From Paratinospora sagittata (lineage: Eukaryota; Streptophyta; Magnoliopsida; Ranunculales; Menispermaceae), in contig CM069600.1 of assembly GCA_035771175.1 (NCBI GenBank), forward strand, positions 4,673,729 through 4,737,728: DNA of 64,000 nt. Direction: 5' to 3'. The notes under the pieces were generated by a model. The model saw nothing but the letters and a program-made list of their open reading frames with translations. It did not search any database and was not told the DNA's origin. The position numbers were made by a program, and so were the translations under genes. How positions within the stretch are numbered: the stretch's first letter is position 1; the number at the start of each line of letters is the position of its first letter. Positions 1 through 18,019 of this stretch are shown here, in pieces.

Positions 1-52
1 AATCCGCATCACCCTCATACTATTGGATTTTCATTGAATCACATCTCAATAT

Positions 53-1888
53 TGTTAGAGTAATAGTATATACAATTATTTTGGTATTTTGCTATTTTGC
101 TATTAGGGTAGGGTACTTCAGTAAATTTGCTTCTAGGCTATATAAGTTGTTTATCTTCATTGTAATTACTTTCTCTTTCTTTTTAGCAAATTCAATGAAA
201 CCCTAACACTCTAACTAGTTTTTTCTTTCTTCTATTTTCTTTCTTCTTTGCATTATTATCATGATATCAAAGCGCAATAAAGTTATCTTCGCACTCAAGA
301 TATCGTTTGTTTTGATCCTGTTGTACAAAAATTGTATATTTCTACTCACATTTTATTCTTTGAACATATTCCCTTCTTTTCTATTCTTGCCGTCTCTCGA
401 AATGTCACTAAGTCCAATCTTATTTGTATAGATCCATTTTTAGATGATACTGGTAGTTTGCATTCTCCCATGCCCTCTTCTATAGATAATCCTATCACTC
501 GCTCTCATTTGTCTGTTTGTCTTTTTCTTAACCATTTTTCTCACAGGGATAAAGGTATGAGTGTTGCAAGTTCTGATGTACTACTCACAAATGCTTCGGA
601 TGCTCAACCCTCAACCAATAAGGGTGTCTCCTCCCTCCCTATGACAACCCAAGAACCTCCTGAGATTGTGGATCCTCTTCCCTTTCGATATTCGCAACGT
701 ATTCATAAGTCTATTCGATTTTTCGTATTCATGTTATTCACATTCATATTTTTCTTTTAGGATTTATTCATAATCTTTCTGAGTCTTCCTCCTATAAGAA
801 GGCAACTCTTGACCCTTACTGGTAGCAGGCTATGACTGAGGAACTTTCTATTTTACATAAGAGAACAACTTGAGATTTAATTTGGTATCTCTCCCTCCCG
901 GTGAAGCTATTGTTGTTTCTAGTTGGGTTTACAAGATCAAAACCCAATCTAATGGCTTAGTTAATAGACATAAGGCAAAACTAGTTGTAAAAGGGTTTAC
1001 TTAACAATATGGTATGAATTACAAGGAAACTTTTGCCCTAGTTGTAAAGATGACTACTGTTCTCACTCTTATTGCAATAGTTTTTGTTCGTTAGTTAATG
1101 GTGAAAGGAACCCAACCAACTTGACTCGACCAAACCCGACCATTTCGAGTTGGGTCGAGTTTGGTTTAAGAAGAGAAATGGGTTGGTCGAGTCACGCACG
1201 AGTTTCGGCCAAAAAAGGACACCCCGCCCCCCAAAAAACTGTCTCGCCACTTTAGTGGCCTCTTTTCTCAAATGGATGTAAAGAATATTTTTTGAATGGG
1301 GACCTTAAAGAAGGGGTATATATAAAACCTCTTCAAGGCGTTACTCATAACCCTGAGAAGTATCTAGGCTCAAAAAAACATTATATGGTCTCAAACAAAC
1401 TTTTAGAGCTTGATTTGAGAAGATCTCTATAGTGATTGCATCTCCTATGTATTGTGACAATCAGAGATCTATTTAAATTGCTCACAACTACAAAAATTAG
1501 TATTTATATTAGTACTTTGCCTTGTGAATGGAAGAAGCTTAATGAGATTGATTGTCATTTCACTCGTCGCCACTTGTAGCATGGCACAATTACTTTGCCT
1601 TTTTTCTCCCCATTCTTACAACTTGCAAATTTCTTTACGAAGTCACACTCCATTCAACGCTTTAGATTTCTTATTGGCAAACTCTCGACGCTCCTTGCAA
1701 TCGCATCTTGAATTTGAGGGCTAATATTATATATGGTTATTTTGGTATTTTGCTATTAGAGTAGGGTACTTTAATAAATTTGCTTCTAGGCTATATAAGT
1801 TATTTATCTTTATTGTAATTATCTTCTCTTTTTTTTTTAGCAGATTCAATGAAAGCACTCTTGTTAGTTTTTTTTTATATTATTATCG
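53..1888 (+). mobile_element. Degenerate Ty1/Copia retrotransposon with both LTR remnants
   Basis: Two related stretches bound the element: an LTR at 53-261 (starts TGTTAGAG, ends before a primer-binding site) and a diverged copy at about 1722-1888, both carrying the run GCTTCTAGGCTATATAAG followed by an A/T-rich tail. At 262-273 TGATATCAAAGC resembles the initiator-Met tRNA primer-binding site. Inside, the translation around 560-720 is the low-complexity linker before reverse transcriptase, 900-1080 reads as the start of Copia RT (SWVYKIK, then RHKAKLVVKGF), 1310-1350 matches later RT, and 1530-1720 matches the end of RNase H (IDCHFTR, then ANFFTKSHSIQ). Stops and deletions throughout and loss of most of gag and RNase H make it non-coding. 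About 1105-1235 is foreign (AACCCAACC-rich). Confidence 0.8.
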
Positions 1889-2737
1889 GGTATATAATTG
1901 AATGCAATCAAAATAAACAATTTTTTTTTATTTATTTTTTGCTAAAAACATTTTTTTTTACTAACCTAACAAGTATTTCATAACTTTTTCCACCTTTTAT
2001 TTTTAAATACAAAAAAATAAATTTAAGTCTTTGAGATCTGATTCCATTCCGGCATTCCCCATATTACCCCCATCCAGTTTCCCCATACGTTTTCATGTAT
2101 TTTGACCATTTAGGTGCCTTGACCATTTGGTGCCTTGACCATTTGTTTCCGTTTCAGGACCATTTGTTCTCCGTCGGTGCGTTGTCCGGCGATCGTGTTC
2201 TCCGGCCACTTCGTGACAGGTTAGTGGTTTTCTTCGTCGTTAAGGCCTTGTTCCCGTCCTGTTGATTGTTATTCTAGATCACGATAAACCAAGCATTACA
2301 GTTTTAGGGCACCTTTACTAATTTTTTGTTGAGAAGAGGTTCTCACGCTTGAAATGCTTTTGTGATGATTCATGAAATGAAGAGAGAAGGTAGATCTTGC
2401 ACCCGTTGCGTCTCTTTTACAGAAATTTCTCTGTAAAACAGAAATGTCGCTTCTGCGACTTCTAGAAATAATTTTTGTTGGAGAATGTTTGTGAGCTTAA
2501 CAAACGTCTTCTTTTTGGAACACCTTCAGATTCATTGGTGTTCGAATGCTTGTTCTTAATGATTCTGAAAGTTGACTGGTAGGCGATGTTCGGAATGGGC
2601 TGGACATAATAATATTAAGGAGAAGTTGGGGATTTTGGTAGGGATTGAGTTTTAGAAAGTCGTCGGTAGAATTAGTCTTGAGAAACTACTGGAGTGAGTG
2701 ATGAGATCTGAAAAAGAGATCATTTAAGGAAATGCTA
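1889..2737. other. Intergenic, no recognised gene
   Basis: AT-rich to about 2040, then more balanced sequence with a short tandem repeat of GGTGCCTTGACCATTT around 2112-2145. No reading frame or RNA gene could be supported. Confidence 0.5.
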
Positions 2738-2929
2738 GGCTGCGTTTGGTTTGTGATTAGGACATAGTTTTCTTCATCAGAAAATCTGAAAACGAGGAAA
2801 ACACATTTGGTTAGTTATATCTGAAAATAGTTTTAAACAACCTGTTTTCTATAGATGATAAAAAGTTGTTTTATGAATTTTCGTGTTTGGATTGTATTCT
2901 TGGTTTTAAATATCAAACCAAATGCAGCC
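2738..2929. mobile_element. MITE (192 bp)
   Basis: Begins GGCTGCGTTTGGTTT and ends AAACCAAATGCAGCC, an imperfect terminal inverted repeat of about 15 bp, with AT-rich non-coding sequence between. Flanks CTA/TTA could be a 3-bp target duplication of Tourist/PIF type, but one mismatch leaves the superfamily open (hAT is the alternative). Confidence 0.65.
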
Positions 2930-2934
2930 TTAGC

Positions 2935-3300
2935 TTCCTCTTTCATTCTTTCCCTCTCCAACTCAGTAACAAACCTATCGTCATCCTCATTCATTTTGGG
3001 GATGCCCACAATTTTGTGAACCTCAAAACCGTCAAAAGAGCTGGCTTATCTATATCTCTGAGAGGTAAGTTCCAAATTATGATTGTTAACGTGATAGTTC
3101 AGCGTGTCAAGGGGAATGTATTGTTCTTTATGAAGCTGGGAGTTCTAGCTGCCACAGATTTTCTTATGCTTTCACTAGGAAGAAGTGATACATTTTTGAG
3201 TTCACATTGGCTTCACACACTAGAGCATATGTCCCCACAGTTAGAAACTAGCTTCTAGGATGGTAGTATTTGGAAGACTCATGTTTTGCATAGATCCCCA
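2935..3300 (+). pseudogene. Ty3/Gypsy gag-pol fragment (retropepsin region)
   Basis: The frame translates as a Gypsy aspartic protease region: a flap-like block HNFVNLKTVKR, then GKFQIMIVN, and LSLGRSDTFLSSHWLHTL, the segment usually found just ahead of RT. The catalytic D-S/C-G has decayed to HFGD at about 2992-3003. A stop lies at 3256. No LTR was found next to it, so it is an isolated fragment. Confidence 0.7.
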
Positions 3301-3505
3301 AGAAGGACCATTATGTGTAGGAAGGCCAATACTTGATATGTGAACAAGCCTTCTGATTTGGCAAAAGGATAGAGTTACTCCTAATACTTGTCAATTTCAA
3401 TATAAAGTCGTTAATCATCATCTCTATGAGGGATGATCTTGAATTTTATGTGAAATTTTGGGTATTTTAAGCCCTAAATGCAATCATGAGACAAGACTTA
3501 CACTC

Positions 3506-3691
3506 GACCAACACGGAGTTGGTGCAGTTGGTAAAGAAGTGGCTTTGGACTCAAAGGCTTCAAGTTCAACTCTTGTCACTTTCTCACTCTAGGGGATGAG
3601 GGGGTTTAATAGGTCAGGAATAGGCTTGATACCTCCCCGAGAATGCAGTCTATACAACAAACTACTAACCTTGTTTATTTAAAAAAAAAAA
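3506..3691 (+). mobile_element. tRNA-derived SINE with 18-bp target-site duplication
   Basis: A 5' region with RNA polymerase III-type boxes (box A TGGTGCAGTTGG, box B AGTTCAACTCT), a short body and an 11-A tail. It is flanked by GAGACAAGACTTACACTC (3488-3505) and GAGACAAGACTTGCATTC (3692-3709), 16 of 18 identical, which marks it as a LINE-mobilised insertion. Confidence 0.85.
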
Positions 3692-3719
3692 GAGACAAGA
3701 CTTGCATTCTGTAAGGGAG

Positions 3720-3895
3720 ATGTGCTACAAACTCGGCTAGTGGTGTAAGCCAATGTGACCAACCCAACCGAATTGAACACAACCCAATGGGTTGGATTGG
3801 ATTAAAAAATCCCAACTTGAACGGTTCAGGTTGGGCCATGGATTGACACCTTTGAGAACCCAACCTGACTCAACCCAACCCAAACCGACCTAACA
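3720..3895. repeat. AACCCAACC/GGGTTGG palindromic repeat
   Basis: Alternating AACCCAACC and GGGTTGG runs make a self-complementary segment. Similar sequence occurs at about 1105-1235, 5395-5530 and 23625-23725, so this is a dispersed family. It has no coding potential. Confidence 0.5.
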
Positions 3896-4194
3896 TTAAC
3901 CTTAAAATCCCTTATCCCCTAAAGCCACCGAATCGCAAAACTAACGAATCACCCAAAGTCTCAAATCCAAATTACAACATTAATGGCCTTTTGCATAAAA
4001 CCTCTCAACCCTTCTTTTTCTTTGTTTCTTCTTCTTCTTCTTCGATTTGCTTTCTCTTCTTTATTTCTTCTTTTTCTACGCTTCTTGTTTTTTATTTATG
4101 TTTCTTCTTCTTCCTAGGTTTTTATTTCTTCTAAAGTTCAATTCATCTTCTTTACAAAAAAAACTCAAGTCATCTCAACCCGAATAACCTTTCT
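3896..4194. other. Spacer with TTC-rich tract
   Basis: Pyrimidine-rich (TTC/CTT)n-like sequence at about 4010-4135; nothing else recognised. Confidence 0.4.
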
Positions 4195-4735
4195 TGGCTT
4201 CCTGTTGTCTGCATCTCTCTTTTATTGTCCTAGGTGTATGTAGGACTATGAATCGACTGAGCACTTGTTTATCTCTTGCTCACTTGTACGACTAATGTTG
4301 CAAAAGTGGGTGTTTTGGAAGGGAGGTTCATCATATTGTCGTCCTGCTCCCATTACATTAGCATGACATTCGATCTTGGCTTATCTTTTAAGGAAAATAA
4401 TATTTTCCCCAATGATTATTTTCTCTACATTATGGTGTATTTGGTTAGAATGAAATCAAAGAATTTTTCATGACACTGTCTTTGATGTTAACAGACTTTG
4501 GGAGAATATTAAATTGGTGGCTAGCATAGGGTTGTGGGTTCAAAATTCGCTGGAGGTTACTCTATTTCTTCTTGGCTAAGGAATTGGCCTCGGTATATGT
4601 GAGGGTTCGCGGTTTCAGGGGTTTTTCGTTGAATGATGTATTGGGCCTCGAGTACAATTTGTACATTGTATCATTGTTTTCATAATTTTTCAATGACTTT
4701 GTTTCTTCTTAAAAATTAAAAATCTATATGCCAAC
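4195..4735 (+). mobile_element. L1-type LINE 3' end (zf-RVT remnant)
   Basis: Broken frames translate as the C-terminal zinc-binding region of plant L1 reverse transcriptases: an ESTEHLFISC segment near 4250, then an LWCIWLE-NQRIF block near 4430-4470 and RLWENIKLVASIG near 4495-4535. A 3' UTR and a short A-rich tail (to about 4735) follow. Frameshifts and stops show it is dead. The 5' end is truncated. Confidence 0.7.
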
Positions 4736-5019
4736 TCCTCCTTTTTTTCTAATATGCTTTTTTTAAAAATTTGTGGACAACACAAAATTGAAAAATGTAA
4801 ATTATATTTTTTTACATAAGATTTCACTTTTGTATTGAAGAATACGTATGTACATTTGTGTGTGTTAAAACTAATTAATTTATTTACCGAAGGAGCTATA
4901 AATAAATATTGTTACAATGCTACTTAATAGGGTGTTGATCCTATTGATCAACTTGAACTAATTAAAATTGGTAGTTATTATTTGTTATTTTCACTGTAGT
5001 TACTTACTATAATTGAATT
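4736..5019. other. AT-rich spacer
   Basis: No coding, repeat or RNA signal recognised. Confidence 0.4.
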
Positions 5020-5034
5020 ACTTAAAAAATTATA

Positions 5035-5232
5035 CCCAACAAGTGGGTGGGAGAGTGGCTAGGCATAAAGACATTTCCTAGTTCACTGTGGGCATGATCT
5101 TGGGTTCGAGTAAAGGTGACTTTCTCCCCCCACTTATTGGTATTGGGTGTGTCTCCTGCTCGAGCAACTAGGGGCCTAAGTGGATTAATCAGGTTTAGCC
5201 CGGATACCACTTAGTTATCCAAAAAAAAAAAA
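5035..5232 (+). mobile_element. tRNA-derived SINE with 15-bp target-site duplication
   Basis: The head has a box B-like GGGTTCGAGT (around 5102) and a plausible A box (AGTGGCTAGGCA, around 5053), followed by a body and a 13-A tail. Flanks ACTTAAAAAATTATA (5020-5034) and ACTTAAAATATTATA (5233-5247) differ at one base. The sequence differs from the SINE at 3506, so it is a second family. Confidence 0.85.
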
Positions 5233-5335
5233 ACTTAAAATATTATAACAAAAACAACGAAAGAAATCGCTTCATTAGCTACTATAGTATTCACATTTGA
5301 CATAAAAATAATTTTATAAAATGACATTTAAAATC

Positions 5336-5530
5336 CTTAAATTGAGTAGATTATGCAATTTTATAAATATATATATTGAGTAGATCAACCCAATTATCTT
5401 GACCCAAACCAACTTGAAGTCATTGGGTTGGGTTTGGGGGGTCTATTGGTATGGGTTGGTTTTAAACTTTTTTCAATCTGAATTAATTGGTTTGATTGGT
5501 ATGTAGCCAAAATCCAAACCAACCGAACCT
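5336..5530. repeat. Dispersed repeat, copy 1
   Basis: The segment starting near GAGTAGATTATGCAATTTTATAA and running into AACCCAACC/GGGTTGG sequence is repeated at 23585-23725. Both copies share the same order of motifs. Non-coding. Confidence 0.55.
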
Positions 5531-5539
5531 ATGAACACC

Positions 5540-6640
5540 CCTATTGCCTAGGCCTCACCTAGACAACACCTAGGCATCGCCTGACTTAAATGAGGTCAAT
5601 CGCCTAGGCATCACCTGAGCGACTTGACAACACTACCCAACCTGTTGTCACAAATCTTCTCTTTTTACCTTTTTGTCCTACAAAAACCCATGAGGTTTGG
5701 AGAAGAGCAAATAGAGGCCAGGGCCAAGTGTAAAACAATGAAAACCTAAGGTGGTCGATGTGTCGTTGGATGCGGTGCTTGGGGGCTCTCAATAGTTGAT
5801 GGAGAGGGAGATCAACCTCAAGAACTTGCTTGGTTGAGAACAATTGTCAGAGAGAAAGAGCAACAACAAAAAGTTAAGAGAAGAAGGTGAGCGTGTTTCT
5901 GGGGAAGAGAATGATTGAAGATGAGAAGAAGAGGAAAAAGATAAGAAGACGACAATGAGAAGGAAAGACGAAGGAAAGAGCCGAGGGAGGGGGAGAGAAG
6001 AGTTAAGAGAAGGGACAAGATTTAATGAACTAAAGTGAAGAAGAGGGAGAAAAGAAGAGAATTAGAGGGGCTGGTGGAAGAAGGCGCAAAAGAGAATAGG
6101 AGGATTGAGGGTTTGCTTTAATACCAAATAATGGCACAAGCGAAAGGGAAGCGAGAATTATGAAAGAGCCAACATTGTTTATTCATTAGTGGTTCTAGCC
6201 AAGTATACCAAACTCTTATCTAAAATCCTAATAAATTAGCAATCCAAATAAACAAAATCAGAAAATTAAATAAAATAAATCCTAAATTGATCCAAACTAT
6301 TGAACACCAATGATACATGAGACAATGGGACTATTCATTTTGCATCATCATGTCATAGTTTTATCTAACAAAATTTTACAATGATTATCAACTACTTAAT
6401 ACAACCCTCCTCCTCCTTTATCTAGGCTTGGGACCACTTCTTTTTAATTATGTGCAAAGCAAACTCTATGAATGTAGAGTTATAGTATGTTCACTATCTC
6501 ATTCAAAACTAAATCACGTAGGCGACACTCAAAGGAACCAGAGTAGTTGCTTGCCTCTCTTAATAATTCTTCAACTTCCATAGAATTTGAGCTGTCTAGT
6601 GCCGTCAATCATAACTTGCACTATATTTTCTTTTCTAACT
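5540..6640. other. Repeat-derived intergenic sequence
   Basis: 5540-5640 holds CCTAGGC-type short repeats. 5820-6110 is a strand-asymmetric purine tract (GAAGAG-rich). 6113-6127 (TTTAATACCA) could be a minus-strand retroelement primer site, but no paired LTR was seen. 6130-6640 is AT-rich with nothing recognised. Confidence 0.4.
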
Positions 6641-6663
6641 TATTAAACTATCTCATCAAGAAC

Positions 6664-6910
6664 GCGTGGGCGATTGGAACGGCGAAGACAAGGGTGGTTG
6701 GAAGATTGAATAGGAGAATGGAAGGTTCTGAAGATGATGGAAGGAACATCGAATGATGGGTTAGTGGCTCTAATAGGTCATCGAGCACAAAGCCCACCTT
6801 GGGACATCTTGTCCCTTGGGGGCCTCTTTTGTACTCTTGACTATGTGCAAACCTTTACTTGCACTAGTTTTTATAAAATGCTCAGTTTTTTGTCCAAAAA
6901 AAAAAAAAAA
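6664..6910 (+). mobile_element. 5'-truncated LINE insertion with 19-bp target-site duplication
   Basis: Sequence ending in an 18-A run, bounded by AAACTATCTCATCAAGAAC (6645-6663) and AAACTACCTCATCAAGAAC (6911-6929). The 3' UTR (CATCTTGTCCCTTGGGGGCC, then CTCTTTTGTA) resembles that of the LINE end at 50473-50699, so this is a truncated L1-type copy. Confidence 0.75.
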
Positions 6911-6929
6911 AAACTACCTCATCAAGAAC

Positions 6930-7439
6930 TTGTAATAAATTCTTTGTGCTCTTAAAAACTAATGAGATGCATGCCGAATTTGAATCTCAAATGCATCTCC
7001 TTTATTCCCATTCATTTTCTAATTCATAGATACACTTCATTTTTCCTCTTTATTTTTTCTGGATTATTTCTTGTTCTACTCTATGGCCAACGAGACCCTA
7101 TTATTGATTCTCATAGCAAAAACGGTGTAGGACTTTGTTACCATTTCCAAATATATTAGGATTTAAATATAAAGAGAAAGAACTTTGGCCATAAATGGGT
7201 CTTTCTGGTGTTTCAAAACAACTTTATACAGAAATTCTTTTGAAAAAAGTATTTCTCATGACCTGCAGGACACTTGTAGATTCAAATTAAATCATATGAT
7301 CTGATGGTATTTGACAACAATGTGTGCATACTCACCTTTTTCTTGTCTTATCCTTAATACATTAATTACTACCGAACAATTCCTTTTTATTTTGTTGTTA
7401 TCTTAAAGATAACATACCACTTCTAAACTTGGTGAAAGG
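6930..7439. other. Intergenic, no recognised gene
   Basis: AT-rich; no supported feature. Confidence 0.4.
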
Positions 7440-7712
7440 ATGTCTTCACTTTTGAGATATGGTATGATGAGATCCTTGACTGGCATCAATTCAAGAATTT
7501 ACACTTCATCTCGGTCTGCACCTCTTGCCATTGTCTCTCAAGTAGAAAAGAATTTCTTAACTGAAAGATCTCTGCGGTTCTTGCTAACTCATCCTTACTG
7601 TAAGATTTCTTTTCCCTTGTCCTCTACCTCTATGTCTTTGCATAGATTTCTTGAAAAAAAAAAAAATTCTTTGTATTTTTTGGGAAATCAGATAACCTCC
7701 AATGTAATATGA
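7440..7712 (+). CDS. Short open frame, uncertain
   Basis: A 90-codon frame starting MSSLLRYGMMRSLTG, Ser/Arg-rich at its N-terminus like an organelle transit peptide. The later part runs through an A12 stretch coding KKK, and no family is recognised. It could be a decayed 5' exon or chance. It sits 0.6 kb upstream of the glutaredoxin on the same strand. Confidence 0.2.
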   Translation: MSSLLRYGMMRSLTGINSRIYTSSRSAPLAIVSQVEKNFLTERSLRFLLTHPYCKISFPLSSTSMSLHRFLEKKKNSLYFLGNQITSNVI

Positions 7713-7837
7713 AGAAAGACAGGACCAAGATTATTGCAGCTCCACCTCTGCGGAATTATCATGTCTCTTCCCTTAATTTTTTTTCTAAGGTAGCTCCATA
7801 AAGCCAAACTTTTGTTTTTTCAGCCAGTTATCAAGAA

Positions 7838-8020
7838 GACTTGCACTTGTTAGGGTTGGGATAAGTTAGAGTTAGCTAGAGAGCAGTGAATTGTGGGACC
7901 AATCTCCTTTTATTGTCTGATGAACCCATCAAAATTAAGTTTTGAGAAGACTTGCACTTTTAAGTGTTAGGTTAACTTTGACTCTTTGAGTTAGCTAGAG
8001 AATAGTGAATTGTAGGTCTC
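7838..8020 (+). repeat. Imperfect ~75-bp direct duplication upstream of glutaredoxin
   Basis: Two segments, about 7841-7905 and 7944-8015, each run GAAGACTTGCACTT, then AGTTAGCTAGAGA, then AGTGAATTGT in the same order. They lie 300-470 bp ahead of the glutaredoxin start, within its likely promoter. Confidence 0.6.
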
Positions 8021-8156
8021 ATATGAATTTACAGTATATTGTACAATTCTTAGATTCATATTTGCAACAAATAGAGTGATGGACCTGCAGTTTGGTTTGA
8101 GATCTTCCCCAATTTGGATCCAAAAATTGGTTACCTTCCCTGTTTATACACGTTCA

Positions 8157-8164
8157 TATAAATA
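8157..8164 (+). promoter_or_regulatory. Candidate TATA box of glutaredoxin
   Basis: TATAAATA, 160 bp before the chosen ATG at 8317, at a suitable distance for a transcription start near 8190. No experimental support. A TTGCAG just upstream of 8271 also looks like a splice acceptor, so a 5' UTR intron is possible. Confidence 0.35.
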
Positions 8165-8316
8165 TTTGTCTGTCAATTCCTTTTTCCCTCATAAAGCTTC
8201 TCTTCAAATTTAGTTTTGTAAGGTAGGTAGATGCTTCTGAGGCTGAATGTGTGAATTCCTTGCAGGCTGAGAGAAACATTGTTGCAGTGGAAAAGAGATC
8301 TGATCTTGAAATTCTT

Positions 8317-15450
<7,134 letters not shown>

Positions 15451-16394
15451 TGCAATGAAGCAAAATATGTCTTAAGTCATTCTAATTGCCAGAGTATCTT
15501 GAATAGAATTGTTGTCTTGCTAGTGTTCCTCCCCTGCTTATGTTGTTGGCATTGTATTGCTGTTGCCCTATTTGATTAGAGTTTCTTCTCTTTTCCTTTT
15601 GGTTAGCATTGTATGGATGTGGAGTTTCGAGACATTCCGACCACTCTTTTTTGAAGTACGTCTATATTCCCAGTGAAAATAGCTCTTATTTGACCGTGAT
15701 ATAATGTCTAATATTCATTATTATTAGATATTGAGAGTATTGATTTTTTACTTTTTATTTTATTAATTTATTTTTTGTCAAAGGTAGCATTTTTATTTCA
15801 AAGCAGTCTCCATGTTTGGAGTACATCCTGCCTATAAATACAAAGACAATTGCTAATACAATGTAGGCACAGCTATGGAATTAAAAAGAAATCTCAACAA
15901 GATCAAAGAATTTATATTAATTTCAGATTTCAGTTTTTACACAAGATGATGGTTGATTCTTCTCCTTTCCTCTCATAAATAATATGCCTATAACCATCCC
16001 TATAACTTAGCAACATGCAAGAATAACCAATCGCATTAACAGTAAAATGGTGGAGAGATTGAATTAATCTGATGCAACGAATTGTCAGACCGCTTCCAAC
16101 TGGAGAAAAAAGAAAAAAGAAGAGGAAATAAGATGAGAAATTTAGAAAACCATTTAGAGTGTATTCTCACCCAACATCACAAAAAAGCACATACGAGGTT
16201 TTCTTTTGGTATGTGCGTGTGTTCGTGCGGCTGCAGGGATGAGGTGGTGGAGGGGTTCAAGCCACAGCTTCACTATCATGAAAGTTAAAACAAACAGGCA
16301 TTGCAACTTTGTAACTTCACTAGAAAATTTCCTACTTGAAAGAAGGAAAAACTCCCTCAATCTTATCCTTTATTCACTTGGTTCATACAACAGA
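15451..16394. other. Glutaredoxin 3' flank and intergenic
   Basis: 3' UTR to perhaps 15700, then AT-rich sequence. 16200-16260 has a GTGTGTTCGTGCGGCTGCAGG-type run. No gene supported. Confidence 0.45.
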
Positions 16395-17089
16395 GTGCAT
16401 TTTGTTTGCCGAATAAGTATTGACAGAGCCCACGCTGGAAAAAAGAAGAAGAAATGCAGCACATATATTAGCTCTGAAGAATTCTAGTACAATAGCATCT
16501 ATCTTGCTGAATTATAAGTGTGTTACTTCTCACTAATCTTTCAGAATCTAATTTACCCAGATTTGTTGTCCATGCAAATCCATTTGGATTTCCAACTCTA
16601 GAGCTCTTAAAAAGTAGCTTGCTGAGTATGAGGATCTCTAAACTGAGATCTACCATATCATTTTCGTGCATTCTGGAAGATCATTTTCTTTAAATCCAAA
16701 GAAGAAGAGCCTATCTTCACAAAAAAAAAAAAAAAAAAAAAGTAGAGGAAGAAGAAGAAGAAGAAGAAGAACCTCTATAATATCCACCTTTAGGCATTGA
16801 AAGTATTCTAGGATCTACTTTCAACCAAACCTTTTCCCAACTACATGGGTCGGCAACAAGAATCCGCTTCCTCTATTCTATCAAAAGCTAAGTCAACATT
16901 TAAATTACAAGTATTATCTCTTTCTTAATTATCTATATCCAAATTATTTTAGGTTTGCCTTTATTTCTATCATTACCATGAATTGTAAATAAGTCTTCCT
17001 AGCTGGTGCATCTAAAGGCGTTCATTGTTCAAGCTACCTTAATCAGTTTTCTCTCATTTTATCTTCACTTAGGACTACTATTTTTTTCA
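16395..17089 (-). pseudogene. Inverted partial duplicate of ALG10 (exon 4 start and intron 3)
   Basis: On the minus strand this matches 25000-25705 of the intact ALG10: the RTE-derived end of intron 3, the GAA/TTC and A-rich tract, the splice acceptor and the first ~35 bp of exon 4 (GTCAATACTT, then TCGGCAAACAAA). Beyond 16395 the match stops. Frameshifts in the exon part and its small size make it non-functional. It retains intron sequence, so it arose from DNA, not from mRNA. Confidence 0.85.
16720..16775 (+). repeat. Poly-A plus (GAA)n microsatellite
   Basis: A run of about 21 A followed by GAA repeats, inside the inverted ALG10 copy; the counterpart in the gene is at about 25345-25380. 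Confidence 0.8.
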
Positions 17090-17106
17090 CATAAAATGAC
17101 AGAAAT

Positions 17107-17421
17107 CAGGTTTGTGGCCAGCTCTTGGGTACATGCTGTGGCATCTTTTGCGACACTCTAGCATATATGGCTAGAAAGGAACAATAGAATCTTCAATGAT
17201 AAATGCAAGGATGCTAATGCATTATGGGAGGACAGTAGGTTTGTGGCCAGCTCTTGGGTACACGCCTCTGCCCTAGTTAGTGGCCCTTCTCTATGGCTAA
17301 AGGTCGATAATTTTGTGTTGTTTTGGGCGCATAGTTAGTTCTCCCTTTGGATGTATTCTCAATTCTTATATATTTTCTAATATATCCATCAATTGTTTCT
17401 GCTCAAAAAAAAAAAAACAAA
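17107..17421 (+). mobile_element. 5'-truncated LINE insertion with 17-bp target-site duplication
   Basis: Flanked by CATAAAATGACAGAAAT at 17090-17106 and 17422-17438, identical copies. Translates as the L1 zf-RVT tail (HIWLERNNRIFND, ALWEDSRFVASSWVHA), then a 3' UTR and an A13 tail. A 26-bp segment at its 5' end (17108-17133) repeats at 17237-17262. Confidence 0.9.
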
Positions 17422-17438
17422 CATAAAATGACAGAAAT

Positions 17439-17698
17439 AGATAATTTTTTTTATTTGTATGGTTTACATCAAAAAACAAAAAAAGTCATTTTCCAGCCAT
17501 CCATGATAGGGATGATATATGTAGGTGATGTACACTTTGAACATATATATTAGATGTCAATGTAGCAATTCTCATATATATATATAGCCAGTTACATACA
17601 TATATGCGTTCACATAAAATGATAAAAATATTAAGACATTGCTGATAGGAACAATAATTCTTGATTGTTATATATAATCATACCAATAAATGACATAC
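17439..17698. other. AT-rich spacer
   Basis: No feature other than short TA runs near 17574. Confidence 0.4.
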
Positions 17699-18019
17699 CA
17701 TGCTATATCTACAAGAAGAAGAGATGGCTCTGTTGAGGACGACCTCTTTACATTTTCTAAACCATAAAACATATGTGCAGCAACACTTGGATGAGCTTTG
17801 ATCTGTATGAACCACAAAACTGTACCACAATAAGCACATAAAAACAAGGTCGCGAGGCTTATAGATCACAATTTATAGGATGAAGACATTCTCATGAGCT
17901 TATAGATGTGAATGTTTAGAGCACCTTGCTATCATACAACTCTTTAGATGACCAGTTCATGATAAACTCATGCATGCGATACTGAACCGTGAGCATGGCC
18001 GTGATATCATCTCCATACA

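Noticed and set aside
4010..4135. TTC-rich tract as a regulatory element
   Set aside because: Simple low-complexity sequence next to LINE debris; no gene start nearby.
5604..6018. Minus-strand open frames over the purine tract
   Set aside because: Composition artefact of GAAGAG-rich DNA (Leu/Ser-rich on the opposite strand).
8251..8316. Upstream in-frame Met (8251) as glutaredoxin start
   Set aside because: An acceptor-like TTGCAG lies just inside it and it would put a charged segment ahead of the signal/anchor; family length favours 8317.
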